A stretch of DNA of 64,000 nucleotides, taken from Anisakis pegreffii (lineage: Eukaryota; Nematoda; Chromadorea; Rhabditida; Anisakidae). The DNA lies in contig JAPYMA010000102.1 of assembly GCA_035041965.1 (NCBI GenBank), positions 24,717 through 88,716 on the forward strand, written 5' to 3'. The notes beneath the pieces were generated by a model that saw only the letters and a list, made by a program, of their open reading frames with translations, had not been told where the DNA came from and made no database searches. Within the stretch, counting starts at the first letter, position 1, and every line of letters begins with the position of its first letter. This document shows positions 18,224 through 47,512 of the stretch, piece after piece. A program made the position numbers and the translations under genes.

Positions 18224-21200
18224 GGCAGTAAATTTAGACAGTGAAAGATCAAAGAATGGCGGATTTCTTCGCGCAGAACTTTATGGAAGAACGTTGGAAG
18301 AAAGCGGCATTAAAGAATGCTTTCGTTTTGATGAGTAAGCAACGATTCGAACATGCGGCTGCGTTCTTCCTATTGGCTGGTTCACTTAAAGATGCCATTC
18401 AGGTCACATCTGCAATTGTTGTGTTCGGTAAACCACCGATTGTCGATCAAATCTGAACGAATTTCAATTTTTCTACCAGTTATCAAAGATGGAAATTGCA
18501 AAAGGGAAATTGAATGGGTTCGGTTGGATTGCGAGCGGAAAGTTTAAAGTTTGGTTCGAGTTACGACTAAATGCAAAAATGAAGTCCATCAAAATGTTTT
18601 CCGTTCGGTTATCAGAATTACTTGATCGTTCCACGCTACTCGATGATTTCTAGGGCGAGAAGCTTAAAATAAGTCAAACTGAGTTGACACTATCTATCAC
18701 TAATATTAACCTTGATATCGATAAGAAAGTTAATCGAGGGGGATGAACACCGTTTGCGATTATGATAGCGATATTGATGGTAATAAATTATAAAGTCATT
18801 TCAGACCGTATTGAGTAAGCTGCACGATCTGCAATTAGCAATGACAATAATACGTCTGTACGAGAGTGACTACGATAAGCAGTGTGTACTAATGCGTGAT
18901 CTGTTATGTCATGAGGTATTGGGCGTTGAACCGAGTGAGTTCGATGCGGCTGATCGTTGTATGATTGGCAGTGAGCATGATCCGATCACGCAGTCTACGA
19001 ACGCTTGTGGGTTCGTGTTATTGTGCGATATGCTCTTGTTTTCATTCATTCATCTCATAAAACAACTATATGATGTGATCGCAGAATACTTTCAAAATAA
19101 TGCGATACATTAGTCAACAGCCATCACTGTCGACGATAGCTCTCTACGAGTAACATCGTGCAAATGCTTCAATATTTTGCAAATAAGTCAGTTGTTTTTT
19201 CCTATCGTGTTCATTTTCCCGGAACGGGAGGAGGGTTAGGGATGGATCGGTAGCTAACGTTCAAATAATAATAACGATAACAAAAATGGTAATAAATAAT
19301 AGCATTGGTAGTGATCGTCAAGTTCAAATAATATTGAAATAGGATGTACTATTGAAGTGATCCATTCGAACGTTCGATGGCCTTCTGGCATTTGAAAGAA
19401 TATTCTCGTGCAGCAGCGACGCTGGTAGAAGAGGGTGCAAAGAAACGTTTTGAAGAGCAATCGTCTGCGACTGATTGTTCCCTATCGGATATCTTCAATT
19501 TTTATTCGTTTCTTCGAAATCATCCATTAGTAGTTAGACAACGACTTGCCGATGCTGGTATTCAAGTTTGTTTTATTATTATTAATGATATTATGCTTAC
19601 TGTTGTTATTATTATTGTTTTTGTGCATTGATTTCTTATTGCAGTTAGTTGAATTTATTACCAAACACTTCAATTAGAATGAACATTGAACGAGAGATTG
19701 GATTTTTTTTTGAGAGAAAGGAAAGCAAATGAATAAATGAATGTTAACAGATGGGTTCGACAGAAGAGTTTTTGGCAGTGGCAAAGCGATTGGGCGCAAT
19801 GGTGACTCCAGCCGAACGTCGGTTGTATTTTCGAACAGCTAGTGCGCATATGGCAAATGGTTGTCCAATGCTGGCATTAGATGTGTTGATGCGATTACCG
19901 AGGTTCATCAATATGGTTGTGCCTGGGACGGGTGCTTTATCAACGTTGGCCAGTCGCAATACGCAACAACGGGTTAGAGTTTTTATAATGAAAATCTGAT
20001 TCGTTATCACTTTTATCCAAGCAGAGAAATATATGGAATGAGAAGTTGTTCGATGAAATAGCAGCGAATACGAGACAGTGTTGATCAAAGGATGTGTGTT
20101 GTAACATTAAAACACAAGAGCTTGATGAAATGGGAGTATGATTATCAAAAAATTTGTATGACATTATTTAAGATGTTATTTAAAGGTTGACGACAATACG
20201 ACGACAATGCATAAAGGTGGAGGCGAGACCATGGATTGGTCGGCTCCAACGAACGTAATTGACTGTGATGAACTGAAATTGGATTGGAGCAGCGATGAAG
20301 AAAATGCTGATCAAGAAGGTGGTGCTGATAAAGCAGTTGAAAGTCACGGTGCTCAACCCAATGGTACGGTATATGACAATGCGGCGGATGGATTGAAACG
20401 AAAGGAGGTACATTATTGTTGTTGTGGATTTGTTGGTTCGATTTTAATTGTTCGACAATTTTATGGTGCTTATTGATTTACTGCCACAGTTTTATTTGTA
20501 TCCATTTATAATCGGCCAGTTTGCGAGCAGTTCAGGCTTTTAGATTATAAGCAAATTTTCAGAACGAATTGTTGTCATAAGCTGACGTGTTATATGGTAC
20601 ATCTATCCGTTTTTTAGGGCGAATTGGAAGAGGACGATGGTGGAATGATAGACATAGTCGCACAACATTTGAAGTTTGTGGCGTCCATTCGTATAATGAC
20701 CGAAGAAATGTCGACATTAGCAAGTGGTTTTGAAGTGGACGGTGGACAGTTAAGATTCCAGGTGATTGTCGTTTTTAATTGACTGCTTAATTATTTAATT
20801 GTCTAGATATTCAGTTGATTAATTCATTGTTTGAATCAGCTTTTCATTTTTTTAAAATTTCATCCAATTTTTTGAGGAAATGCAAATTCTTTAAAAATTG
20901 GGTGATCTTTTTTTTTGATTTACTCGACCATTCAGTGAATGGGTGGTGTGTTCCGCTTTAATTGTGTGTGCATTGTTCAGTTATTCAAATGGTTAGAAAA
21001 AGAAGTGGAAGTATTGAAAGAAGTTTGTGATTATCAAAATAATGTTGATGAAACGGCGTATGCAGCACTAACGGAGGAACCGGATGATGCAGATGATTTA
21101 GTACAGCAGTCTGAACAAATGTATCATTTTCTTTTGGTTACTACCATTTTTTGCTGTTATTTGCGTAATGATAATGGTGAATGTAATGATTGTAGTCGAA

Positions 21201-24200
21201 TAGCACCTGAAGCGAGTATTCGTCCACCTTTATGGCGATTTTTATTAGAGAGAGGACAAAAAACAAACCGTAAATGGTGTATATCAAAAAGTATATCAAA
21301 AAAACTCTTCCATTCGCAAATGAAATTTCCAAAAAATTGGTGAATTACCTCAACTAATTTTTCAATGCAACAAGTACCAAAATGAATCATTGGAAACTTA
21401 GAAAACGAATATTGGGAGAAGTTAATTTCGAATGGATGTTTCAGTAAAGTAGGTGAGCGTTTCAGTTCGACAACGCCGATTGTTCCGTTGCACGAAGCGC
21501 TTCGTAATGATCGTTTGGATTTAGCGATACGAATACGTAGCGCAATTAGACGCAGATATTGGTTGCAGTTGAATCAGAAACTTTTACGTTCGTTCACATC
21601 GTATTGTATATTGCATAGTGCACAAAATTATCGACTTACATCTGCACTTATGGAATTATTGCTGTTGTTATTGGAAGTACAACAAGATGCAGGCACTTTG
21701 AAACACTTAAATGGTTGAATAATTTTTTGTTGTTTTCATTAGAATTAGTTCTGTTTGTTTAATGCAATCCGCAATAACTGATGCATGAATGCCTCTCTAT
21801 TATTAATAATTAACAAATGTTTTTGTTAATGATTCGTACATATTCATTGTTGCACAAACGCAGCTCAAGATATATTATTAGCTTAGCGCAAGAAATCGTT
21901 CATCGTCCGTTTTCATGAAAGAAAAAAGTTCATTGTTCATGAAGCATTGATTCAGCGATTAGCAAGATACATATGCGAATTATTATTATTGTTGTTACAT
22001 TCATTGTTAGAATAGATAATTAGGTTCAAGGCAAAGCCGAATCTGGCTGAGGTGCATCAGTGACATTAAACTCGAAATTAAACGAGTTGTGTTTTATTTA
22101 ATTCAGAGCCAATGCCCGTCGTGCATTCATTTCCATTGTTAATTGCATCGGTTGCTTCTTGTAAAATGTTCGTCTCATCACCACTCCATTTCATCGAAAA
22201 CCAGTGCTCTGATCTCATTCTAACAATCACCGAAATTGAAGAACCACCTCAACCTAATAATTGTCTTGCGAAAGTTGGTTTATATTTGTTGATTTGGCTT
22301 TTTATTTATTCATCATCGTTATCATGTATTCATTCATTTATTTATTTTCTTTTAATTTATTTGTTTTGAAATGGAAATTTTAAATTTGCTATTAATTGCT
22401 AATTTCTAGGTGTATAAATTATACAATTTGTGTCAAGGTTTATCATCTTGTCTGTATCAATCATTATGCGACATTGGTAATTTTAATTTACCACTCACAA
22501 ATCAACAACAACAGAACTGGTGAATAACTGTTATTAATTTAGATTTTTGTTATTATTATTAAATAATTAATTTAGATGGGACAATGATTATGACGAATGG
22601 TAAATTTGCCTTAATGAGGTATTAGTTATGGCACTAGTTATGGCACACATTCAAGTTTAAAGCTATCTTGAATAGTTGATTATGTTTAGTGGACTTTAAA
22701 TTAGTTAGTAGTATTCATATAAGTAAGCGAACGTGTCAAATTGATATTAAAGAAAATCTATAAGTGGTAAGAAAGTAACTCAAATGGAAGGAGGCCGATT
22801 GATGGATTTGAGCAGTATTAGGGAGCATTAGCCAGCAGGTGGATGGATTATAAATATGTAAATTGAAGTGCTTTAACGAGACACCCACGACTTATATCGC
22901 TGAATGAAGACGTTCATGTAACAACTGTACCGGCAAAATGGCCAGGTGTTGACAATTTAGTGGACTTATTGAATAGAACAAAAGATGAAGAAACACCCCA
23001 GCTGAGATTATTACTTGTGGAAACTTTTGTTGCGGTTCGTTGGTTTATTATTATTATTGTTATTATTATTATTGTTATTGTTATTATCATTATTGTTATT
23101 ATTATTATTATTTTCATTATTATTACTATTATCATTATTATTACTTGTTATTGCATTCATTATTATTGTTGATTGAATAAATAAAATTCAGATAACAATG
23201 TCGCTATTTGCGTATGCATTCACTGCGTACGACGCAAGGTGGTTGTATCGGTTAGCGGCACATGTTATTGATGCGAAACAATTTGCGAATATTTTTGGTG
23301 GTGGTGGTGAGAAGAAGTTCAAAATTATCCCGCCTGTTCGACCACCGAGTAAGCAGAAATTTGTTGTGTTGATAGAGATTTGACTTGATTTGATTCCACC
23401 TGATTTGAGGACCTTCTTACCAGCCTCATCGACCATGCACAATTTCATCATCAACAACAGCACCAAACATGGTTCAGACTGATGGTACTCGAGAACAACA
23501 GAATATTATTACATCAACTAGCGACAACTTGTCAATTGATTCGCGGGCATTTAGAGCCAAATTTCATGCGAGGGTTAGTTAAGTTACTATTTACAATGTC
23601 ATTACGAAATGAATATTTTATCAAGTGTTTGCATAAAATCAGATTAAATTTGTTTTTTTCACTTTGTTTTCATTGAACTTTTGCCTTTGAGGTTTTTGGA
23701 AGTGACTCACCGATCAATCTACCACCCGGAGCACCATCAAAAGCAATTAGTGCTGTTAGCAGTGTAAGAGGCTCATCTTCAAAGCTGGCGTCGATTGCAA
23801 GTCTGGGCGCATCTGAGCAAGTCGTCTATCGTTGGGTACCACCCAACAAAAACATTGTTCAGATGTTCGCTGAGAAGGTGATCGTTTTGTCAGTTTAGTT
23901 GTTTGTTTGTGTCTGTGTTTATTTCAATTATGGATTGCTCAATAATGATAATAAATAAATAAAGAGTTCAATAATGAAGTGATTGATTATTGTAGCCACC
24001 GGTAAAATGTAAAGAAGAATTGGGTGTCGATTACGATTCAGATGATCATCAAAGTGATTTGGACGAAAGTTTGAATGGTGATGATGACAGTGATAATGAT
24101 GGTGAATCAGATGTGGAACGTAGAGAGCACAATAATTTGGATGGTTATGCATGGTTGTTGATGCGAATTGCTTTATTGCATCAACAACTTTATCGTTTGA

Positions 24201-27200
24201 GGCAGTTCATTATACTGGCTGGATTTGATCCATCTGGTTAGCACTTTGTTGATTATTGCTACTTTTATTATTGCTGTTGGCATTATGGTGATTTTTTTTT
24301 CTTGCAGAATTGCCAATGATAGCTCCACGTATTGACTTAGTGTTTAAGTTGTTAAACAGTTGGGCACAGCAACTCGATGAGATGTTGAATAATTATGAGG
24401 GTGGATGTCCCACTGATATACTACCAAATACAACGTTGGATAATACGGATAATCATTTAGGTCAGTTGTTTTTTGTAATTTTGACAGTTATTGTGTTCTA
24501 ATTATGACTCACTTATCGGGTGCTTGAATTTAAAAGCAAGCAAATGGATTGTACAGTACCATAGAAAATGTGGTCATTCGTATGGCTCAAGCGATGGTCG
24601 CTTTGAAAAATGAAGGTATCCGTCAGAAATTTTCATAAATATCACCGATATACCTTTCAACTTGCCATCCATTCTTGTTTCTTTTCGGTATAACGCACAG
24701 CTGACCAAATCAGAGCAAGAGCAAGAAATCACTAGTCCGTCTCACAATGGCTTTCAATAAAAATCCAATATTGGCTAATGATTTAGCGAATGCAGAAGTG
24801 ATTAAGGGCTCCTTTTCCGTCGTACTTTAATGGACTTCAAAAAATTTTGAACCTTCAATAGATTTATTTCAGGTCCGTCGTTACGTAAATACCGCACACT
24901 GATAGAACCCGGCAATACGCCGTTTGAAGGTGATGACCCAACGGCGTTACCCGTACGTAGATTATGGGCGTATTTGGTACGGCAGGAACATCTAACGAGA
25001 ATTTTTATACGGCATATTTTTAGTGGAAAGGGACAAATCATGGTTAGTTGCAATTTTTTGTCTGGAATTGATAAATGGAAGAATTGTTTATTTTTTGAGT
25101 TTTGTATTTAATTGCTTGTTTATTTGTTATACATTGATTCATTTCGATAATTAATTCATTCAGGAACAAGAACGTATTCGAACTGAAAGCGCGATTGGTG
25201 CAGATGTTGAACAGTCGATGGTACCTGGTGCTTTCAAGCTAATTCAACGAGAACATGAACCGATTGCTGCGTTCGCATGTAGCCAGGTGTCGTATTTATT
25301 ATTAATTAATTTATTATTATTATAAACACTATTATTACGATTATCACTGTGTTACAGGTAAAACCGGGTTGTATAGTAGTTTCAACGACAAGAGAACTTC
25401 AAGAAATGGATTTGAGCACATTTTTCGATGAATGTAAAAATACGAGCGGCTCATCGTGGTTAAGTAATCGAACAGAATTGGATATTGCTTTGAGTGATAT
25501 CAAAAAGGATCCGCTCAAGGTGTGTTATCGAACTGATAATTAATGCTGTTTGATTTGCTTTGTTTGCTAATCTGGTTTGAAATGTGTTGGTTTGATTTGC
25601 TAATCTTTCAAGGATAACGATGATTATCAACTATTTTTGGACGGTGGACAACACTCAACGTCGGCCAATATCGTACGTTATCGTTTATTGTTCCATTTTT
25701 AGGGTAAAATAAGTTTTTGGTGGATTGTAATGAATCGTTTGGTGTTCGAATGGACCGAATTCATTATCCAGTGTCCACTCATTATTCATTTACATTAGAT
25801 AATTCATAGTTGGTGGTTGATTCTTTGCTGTGTTGAAGTAGGCACGGATTGAAGAAATTGAAAGATAACTTAAAGCAATTTGATTTATACAGATAACTCC
25901 ATTTATCGTTGATAGAAGCCGTAAGGCTCTCTTAAAGGTATTATCAAGCTTATTTTTACGGTGGTAATGCATACGTGGTGATATTGTTATTATTATTATT
26001 GTTATTATTATTACTAGTGTTGCCGTTCCATTGTTCTTAGTATTTATTGTTTTGCGAACGTCGTTTTTAAGTTATGTTGTATGATGAGTCAGTCTCATTT
26101 TGAGCCTTGTACATATCCATTTCAATTTTGGAAATGCTTGTATGTGGAATGTGTTTGTGATTCGGTGTTCGAAAATTGCATGAATGAAGGGGTGTATTAA
26201 AAGAGCATGGTTCAGTCAGTATGTCTCTTCAGAAAACGAGAAATTCGATTAAAATTTGATTTCAGTCATTAAAACGACAAGTGGGTGGTATACGACGTAT
26301 GGACTCGCATCCATCATTACCATATTGTAGGTTTTTTGTTATTGATTGCTTTTTTTGCTTGCAAAAAAGACATTCCGGTTTTTTTACTGCTGTCTTGTCC
26401 TCCATATCGGAATACAGAAAAGGAAGAGAAACGACAGGATAAAGGAATATTGTACGGGGAATATTACTTGAAACCAAATGATATATGAATGTTATTGGTG
26501 TTGAGTCAGTAACACATTATGCTTCGACCGTTTAGGTTTATATATTCTGGAAATGACGAAAAATTTTGTCTTTTTTAGATCATTCATATCTCATCTGCTC
26601 TGTATGATTTTTATGTGGTGTTTGAAATTAGTATTAGTTTGAACTGATTGATTGAATTGTTTAATTTCAAAAAAAAGTTCAGATTTGAGTGGCTCAGCAG
26701 ACGGCTCAATAAGATTATGGGAATGGGGCGTTCCACAGCCGTTATTTACACCGCGTGTTGCTGGACAATATGCTAAAGTATGTTTTAAGATTCATTCAGT
26801 TGGTATTTAATTGTTATTTTTCATTTACTCTTTTATCCACATTTGCACTTTAACTTATTCATATCGAAGATGGAGTTGAAACACATCTTTGATTCATATA
26901 GAGGTGCTTATATGAAAGAAGTGTAGCAGTTTTTCAATTCATTTTCATTACTTACAGGTAACAAAAGTTGTCTTCTCGGCGAATGGTAATAAATTGGCTG
27001 CAGTAGACGGTGATGGACTACTATGTTTGTGGCAAGCCAGTCATGGTTTACCGATACGAAAGCCATTCTTTGTACGTGATGTTTTGTTAACTGATAATCG
27101 TCTGAGCTTATATCTCTGTTATATGTGCATTCTTTCGTTGAGTTGAAAGAATATAATTAAAAATGAATTGTGCTTCAAAATTTCAGAATCAGAAATGTCA

Positions 27201-28076
27201 TTCGAAATCAGCAGCAGACGTGACATTCATCAGTTCATCGTCATCAGTTCTCGTAACGGCCGGATGGGGTTCTGGTGATCAAAACTTGGCATTATGGGAC
27301 ACTTTAATGCCACAATCAAAAGCAATGGTTCATTGTTGGACGGCGCATTCCGAAGGCGCTTCTAGTCTCGTCTACTTACCAACTCAGCAGGTAATTTATT
27401 GTTGTTGTTGTTGTTATTATTACTGTTACAATTGACACACTTGTTAATTTGCAGACAGTTGTTTCGGGAGGACGTCATGGAGAGTTGTGCATCTGGGATA
27501 TAAGACAACGACAACACCGCGCCACAGTGAAATGTTTCGAAGGGAATGCTGTAAAATGCATTTGCGCTGAAGCATCGCAACCGTACGTTGTGGTTGGATC
27601 AAGCGACGGCGATATTAAAGTTAGTAACGATTTCATTCGTGCTTTTTAAATTTTTATTTCTTCGATGATGATAAAGAGTTAAAATACGCATCTCTGTTGA
27701 TGATATGACAAACTGCAAGAGGTATCCGTCTCTGAAATCCAGTTCTTTTTTAATTGAATTTTAATCGATTCCTCTCGGAATAGATGTGTTACTCGAACAT
27801 TCGAGCTTGCGACTATGTTGGTTGAACTCAGCTGGATGAAGTTTTTGAAATGGATAAATGTTGAAGGTGCTGAGTATGGAAAGTATTCAACAGCCACAAG
27901 TGTTGCTGCAATTAAACGGTGAGCACGCAACGCGTGGTGGTTTCAGTCTTCGTCACGTTGCTACGGGCAGTATTCAAGGTGTGCAACAACTTTACTTGGA
28001 CTCACGAATACGTCTTTTTTCATGTGGTGCTGATTGTTCATTGAAGTGCAGACCGCTATCGAGTTTTTGGACTTGA
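5531..28076 (+). CDS. rbc-1: Rabconnectin-3 alpha / DMX-like protein (DMXL1/2), complete
   Basis: DMXL proteins are the animal counterpart of yeast Rav1. With the WDR7 partner they assemble V1 onto V0 of the V-ATPase, on synaptic vesicles and endosomes. The start MSVHQVITGALNRGENVFAVGS matches the DMXL N-terminus. First exons are 5531-5749, 5930-6001, 6991-7203, 7920-8082 and 8819-about 8922, with phases that join cleanly. Further diagnostic stretches follow collinearly: IQFSFTYLQHP (8840), VEWLDDACRQP (10980), SHASRMCGHRF (11500), QSTAKPGCVLKL (12450), IRIDWVSTEDGAHILT (14320), ILPQYHPKQLIELLNLG (15670), LPGLSSVDQMHLLAVADT (exons near 16795 and 16882), KRFEHAAAFFLLAGSLKDA (18330) and the C-terminal WD40 repeats ending RLFSCGADCSLK. 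The stop is TGA at 28074-28076. The protein is probably around 2,400-2,700 residues (estimate), somewhat shorter than vertebrate DMXL2. The symbol is inferred from the C. elegans orthologue. Confidence 0.95.
6245..6990 (+). other. Long DMXL intron, 3' part, nothing recognised
   Basis: The intron between the exons ending at 6001 and starting at 6991 is about 1 kb. Reading phase joins directly across it, so ORFs inside it are not needed. I see no inverted repeat, tRNA-like box or microsatellite in it. Confidence 0.5.
7340..7615. mobile_element. Inverted pair of tRNA-like SINE units
   Basis: Two related units lie head to head inside a DMXL intron (7204-7919). ACTCGGTTTCGGGCAAAAC at 7376-7394 pairs with the reverse complement GTTTTGCTCGAAACCGAGT at 7557-7575, and similarity continues for over 100 bp on each side of the centre. 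In the left unit the minus strand reads GGTTCGATTCCC, a good polymerase III B-box, with an A-box-like TGGCTCACAGA about 45 bp before it. The right unit has the degenerate equivalent. A third copy lies at 32235-32315. A tRNA-derived SINE is the likeliest reading; a fold-back DNA element is the alternative. Confidence 0.6.
8083..8818 (+). other. Long DMXL intron, nothing recognised
   Basis: The flanking exons join in phase (GAG|GT donor side, TTTCCAG acceptor side) and match the DMXL protein without a gap in similarity, so this 736 bp is intron. No repeat structure or RNA gene was seen in it. Confidence 0.55.
9559..9655. repeat. AAT/ATC-rich microsatellite
   Basis: Imperfect runs of AAT with interspersed ATC and AGT units lie in a DMXL intron. 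Confidence 0.7.
12947..12992. repeat. ATT/ATC microsatellite
   Basis: About 15 imperfect ATT and ATC units lie in a DMXL intron just after a donor site. Confidence 0.75.
16982..17290 (+). other. DMXL intron, nothing recognised
   Basis: This roughly 300 bp intron separates the exon coding DVMDKLAQANA from the one coding HFKALKQQVYLVR-like sequence. A short GC-rich patch (TGCGGGAGGGAGG, 17192) stands out, but no repeat ends or RNA signals were seen. Confidence 0.4.
18151..18220. repeat. (TA)n microsatellite
   Basis: A nearly pure TA run of about 70 bp in a DMXL intron ends directly before a TATAG acceptor-like sequence. It may vary in length between individuals. Confidence 0.9.
18460..18800 (+). 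other. DMXL intron, nothing recognised
   Basis: The intron between the exon coding FFLLAGSLKDAIQ and that coding LSKLHDLQLAMTIIRLYESD holds no repeat ends, RNA-like element or further exon that I can support. Confidence 0.45.
21722..22110 (+). other. DMXL intron, nothing recognised
   Basis: AT-rich sequence lies between the exon ending near LLLEVQQDAGTLKHLN and the one starting PMPVVHSFPLLIASVASC. No structure was seen beyond a short ATT run near 21980. Confidence 0.4.
22515..22900 (+). other. DMXL intron with a short direct repeat
   Basis: This intron lies after the exon coding VYKLYNLCQGLSSCLYQSLC. The motif AGTTATGGCAC is repeated twice in tandem near 22624-22645. Nothing else was recognised. 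Confidence 0.4.
23043..23170. repeat. ATT/GTT/ATC microsatellite
   Basis: A long imperfect run of ATT, GTT and ATC units fills most of a short DMXL intron. ORFs of poly-Ile or poly-Asn character on either strand here are artefacts of the repeat. Confidence 0.8.
26680..28076 (+). other. DMXL C-terminal WD40 propeller
   Basis: Several exons encode consecutive WD40 blades: LSGSADGSIRLWEWG (26685), ANGNKLAAVDGDGLLCLWQ (26980), NLALWDTLMPQSKAMVHCW (27280), VVSGGRHGELCIWDIRQRQ (27458), VVVGSSDGDIKV (27590) and FSCGADCSLKCR at the end. They match the C-terminal propeller of DMXL1/2 in order and spacing. Confidence 0.85.
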
Positions 28077-29872
28077 TAAATTTCAGTTATCGAGCAATCA
28101 GTTAGTCAGTGGTTTACTTATAGATTCGTTTATTTATCGATTCAATGAGTTTTGTCGTCTCATTCATTTGTGAAATTGTTCATTCGTAAACTCCTGCAAA
28201 GCTTTCCTATTGTATGTATTTGTAATTAGAACATTCTTTACAGTCACCAACATCCATCCTTATCAAATAGTGTTTCAATTTCTTTGAAGAAGGAACAGTT
28301 TTGGTTGTATTATAAAGTTCCCATTTTGATATTATCAGATATGGTCATTACAATAATAATAATGATAACTAATATCCATTTAACTTGGTAATAATAGCAT
28401 TGTTAATTTATTGAAATTGCAAAGTAGCAAGTGAATGATAGTGCTATCACTTACGTTCTACTGTACTCTATTGTCTAATGAAAACATTACAAATAGGCCA
28501 GTCTGTAATTAATCAAGTATGTTCATCTTTATCTTCTTGGTTTTTTCATTCTGTTTCATCGTACTGTTTCAGATAAACTCTATATATAATTTCTAGTGAC
28601 ATGGATGACTTTTAGTCGTCCAAATGGGTGATTTTTATTTCATCTGTTCATTCATTCTCGAAAAACGACAGTCGTTTCAAAGAGATTTGTCGTCTTCACA
28701 TATAATTTTTATTTATTTATACATTCATCATGTATTTAAAATTATAATTATAAATTAATTTCTACTTTTTTTGCTCTTTATTTATCCATTCATGTTGCAA
28801 TATATTACTGTTGCTTTTATTATTATCGTCATTAGCAGTAATATTTATAGTGTGGTATTCTTTTCTTGCTTTCTCTTTTTTCGTTGTTATTGTGATCATG
28901 ACAGTCGATCTTTTGAAGTTATTATTATGATAGTAATAATGATAAGAATTGTTATTATTATTATTGAGATTATCGTTATTATTATTCGAGGTATAATTAC
29001 AATTAGCGCTTATGTTGGTTGTGTGTGTTTTTTAAGAGTGCTTATTCGAAGAATTCCATCAGTAATATTTTGTTTAAGTTATTTGTAACAAATGAATTGT
29101 GACGTGAATTATTATTATTATTATTATTATTATTGTACTGAGAGTAAATAAATAAGCAATTATTCATCTCAGTTAAATCGCGAATCGTTGATGATGGACA
29201 CGTTCAAGAAACGTGATCACCAATGTCGGTGATTTACCTACTCATATTGTTAATGATAAAAGTTATGATAATAACAATTTAGATAATTATAAGAGGAAGA
29301 AAAAGAATAATATAGATAAATAAGAAGAATATATTTTCTTTGCATTCATTGTCGATTCCATGCCAAAATTTACTAGATGATTTTTTTTGCTTCAAGTCGT
29401 GCAAATCAAGTTTTACGAATTGGCTTGATTTGTTTTCGTTCCGACTGTTGTTTGGATGCGTTAAGAATTTGTCAAATGATATGATCGATCGTGTTTTTCG
29501 TTGGAGAAACCAAATCGGTAATGTGTGAGATGATCATCACTGAATGATTAAAGCATAATTTTTTAGTTAACATACATATTTCGGTAAAGTATTGTAAGAT
29601 AGCGTATTGTCGAAGTGAATTGTTGAAACGTGAATCACGAAACGAAGCACAGCACATTTATCCGATTCAGAACAACTGAATTTCAATATATGGCATTAAA
29701 GTAAGTCAAGTTTATGTTCTTGTCCTTTTGCATTTTTTTTTGTTTTCTCTATCAGTAAAAAATTTTAGACGTTTTGAACATAGATATAGGTGTTTATGAT
29801 ATGAGGTTATTCTTATTTTGCTTATCGTTTGTTATGCCAATATGTATGCATGATTGTTTATGGTGTTGCAGA
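28077..29872. other. Intergenic region / possible 5' part of KAT6 gene
   Basis: After the DMXL stop the sequence is mostly AT-rich, with an ATT run at 29107-29134. A 62-codon open stretch at 29340-29528 ends in a plausible donor (ATCG|GTAATG) but encodes nothing recognisable. No PHD finger, H15-like domain or other N-terminal KAT6 domain could be read in any frame. The promoter and first exon of the KAT6 gene probably lie here. Confidence 0.4.
29107..29134. repeat. (ATT)n microsatellite
   Basis: About nine uninterrupted ATT units lie in the DMXL-KAT6 gap. Confidence 0.85.

Positions 29873-47512
<17,640 letters not shown>

Larger units (their letters stand above)
15554..21720 (+). other. DMXL RAVE (Rav1p_C) domain region
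   Basis: These exons encode the central helical domain shared with yeast Rav1. Key blocks are the open stretch from VISSPRDLQDLLL (15554) through QYHPKQLIELLNLGKTRKVKAI, the ELDGIAPLPLYLLMSAD block (16190), CGLRFLMAMKQHEYLLLCLP (17380), ALHSEAETELLNAIPC (17755), LYYMAMKKKNVLTHLF (18020), RWKKAALKNAFVLMSKQRFE (18293) and FQLFKWLEKEVEVLKEVC (20970). This domain carries the V-ATPase assembly function in the family. It is followed by acidic, less conserved exons up to the C-terminal propeller. Confidence 0.8.
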
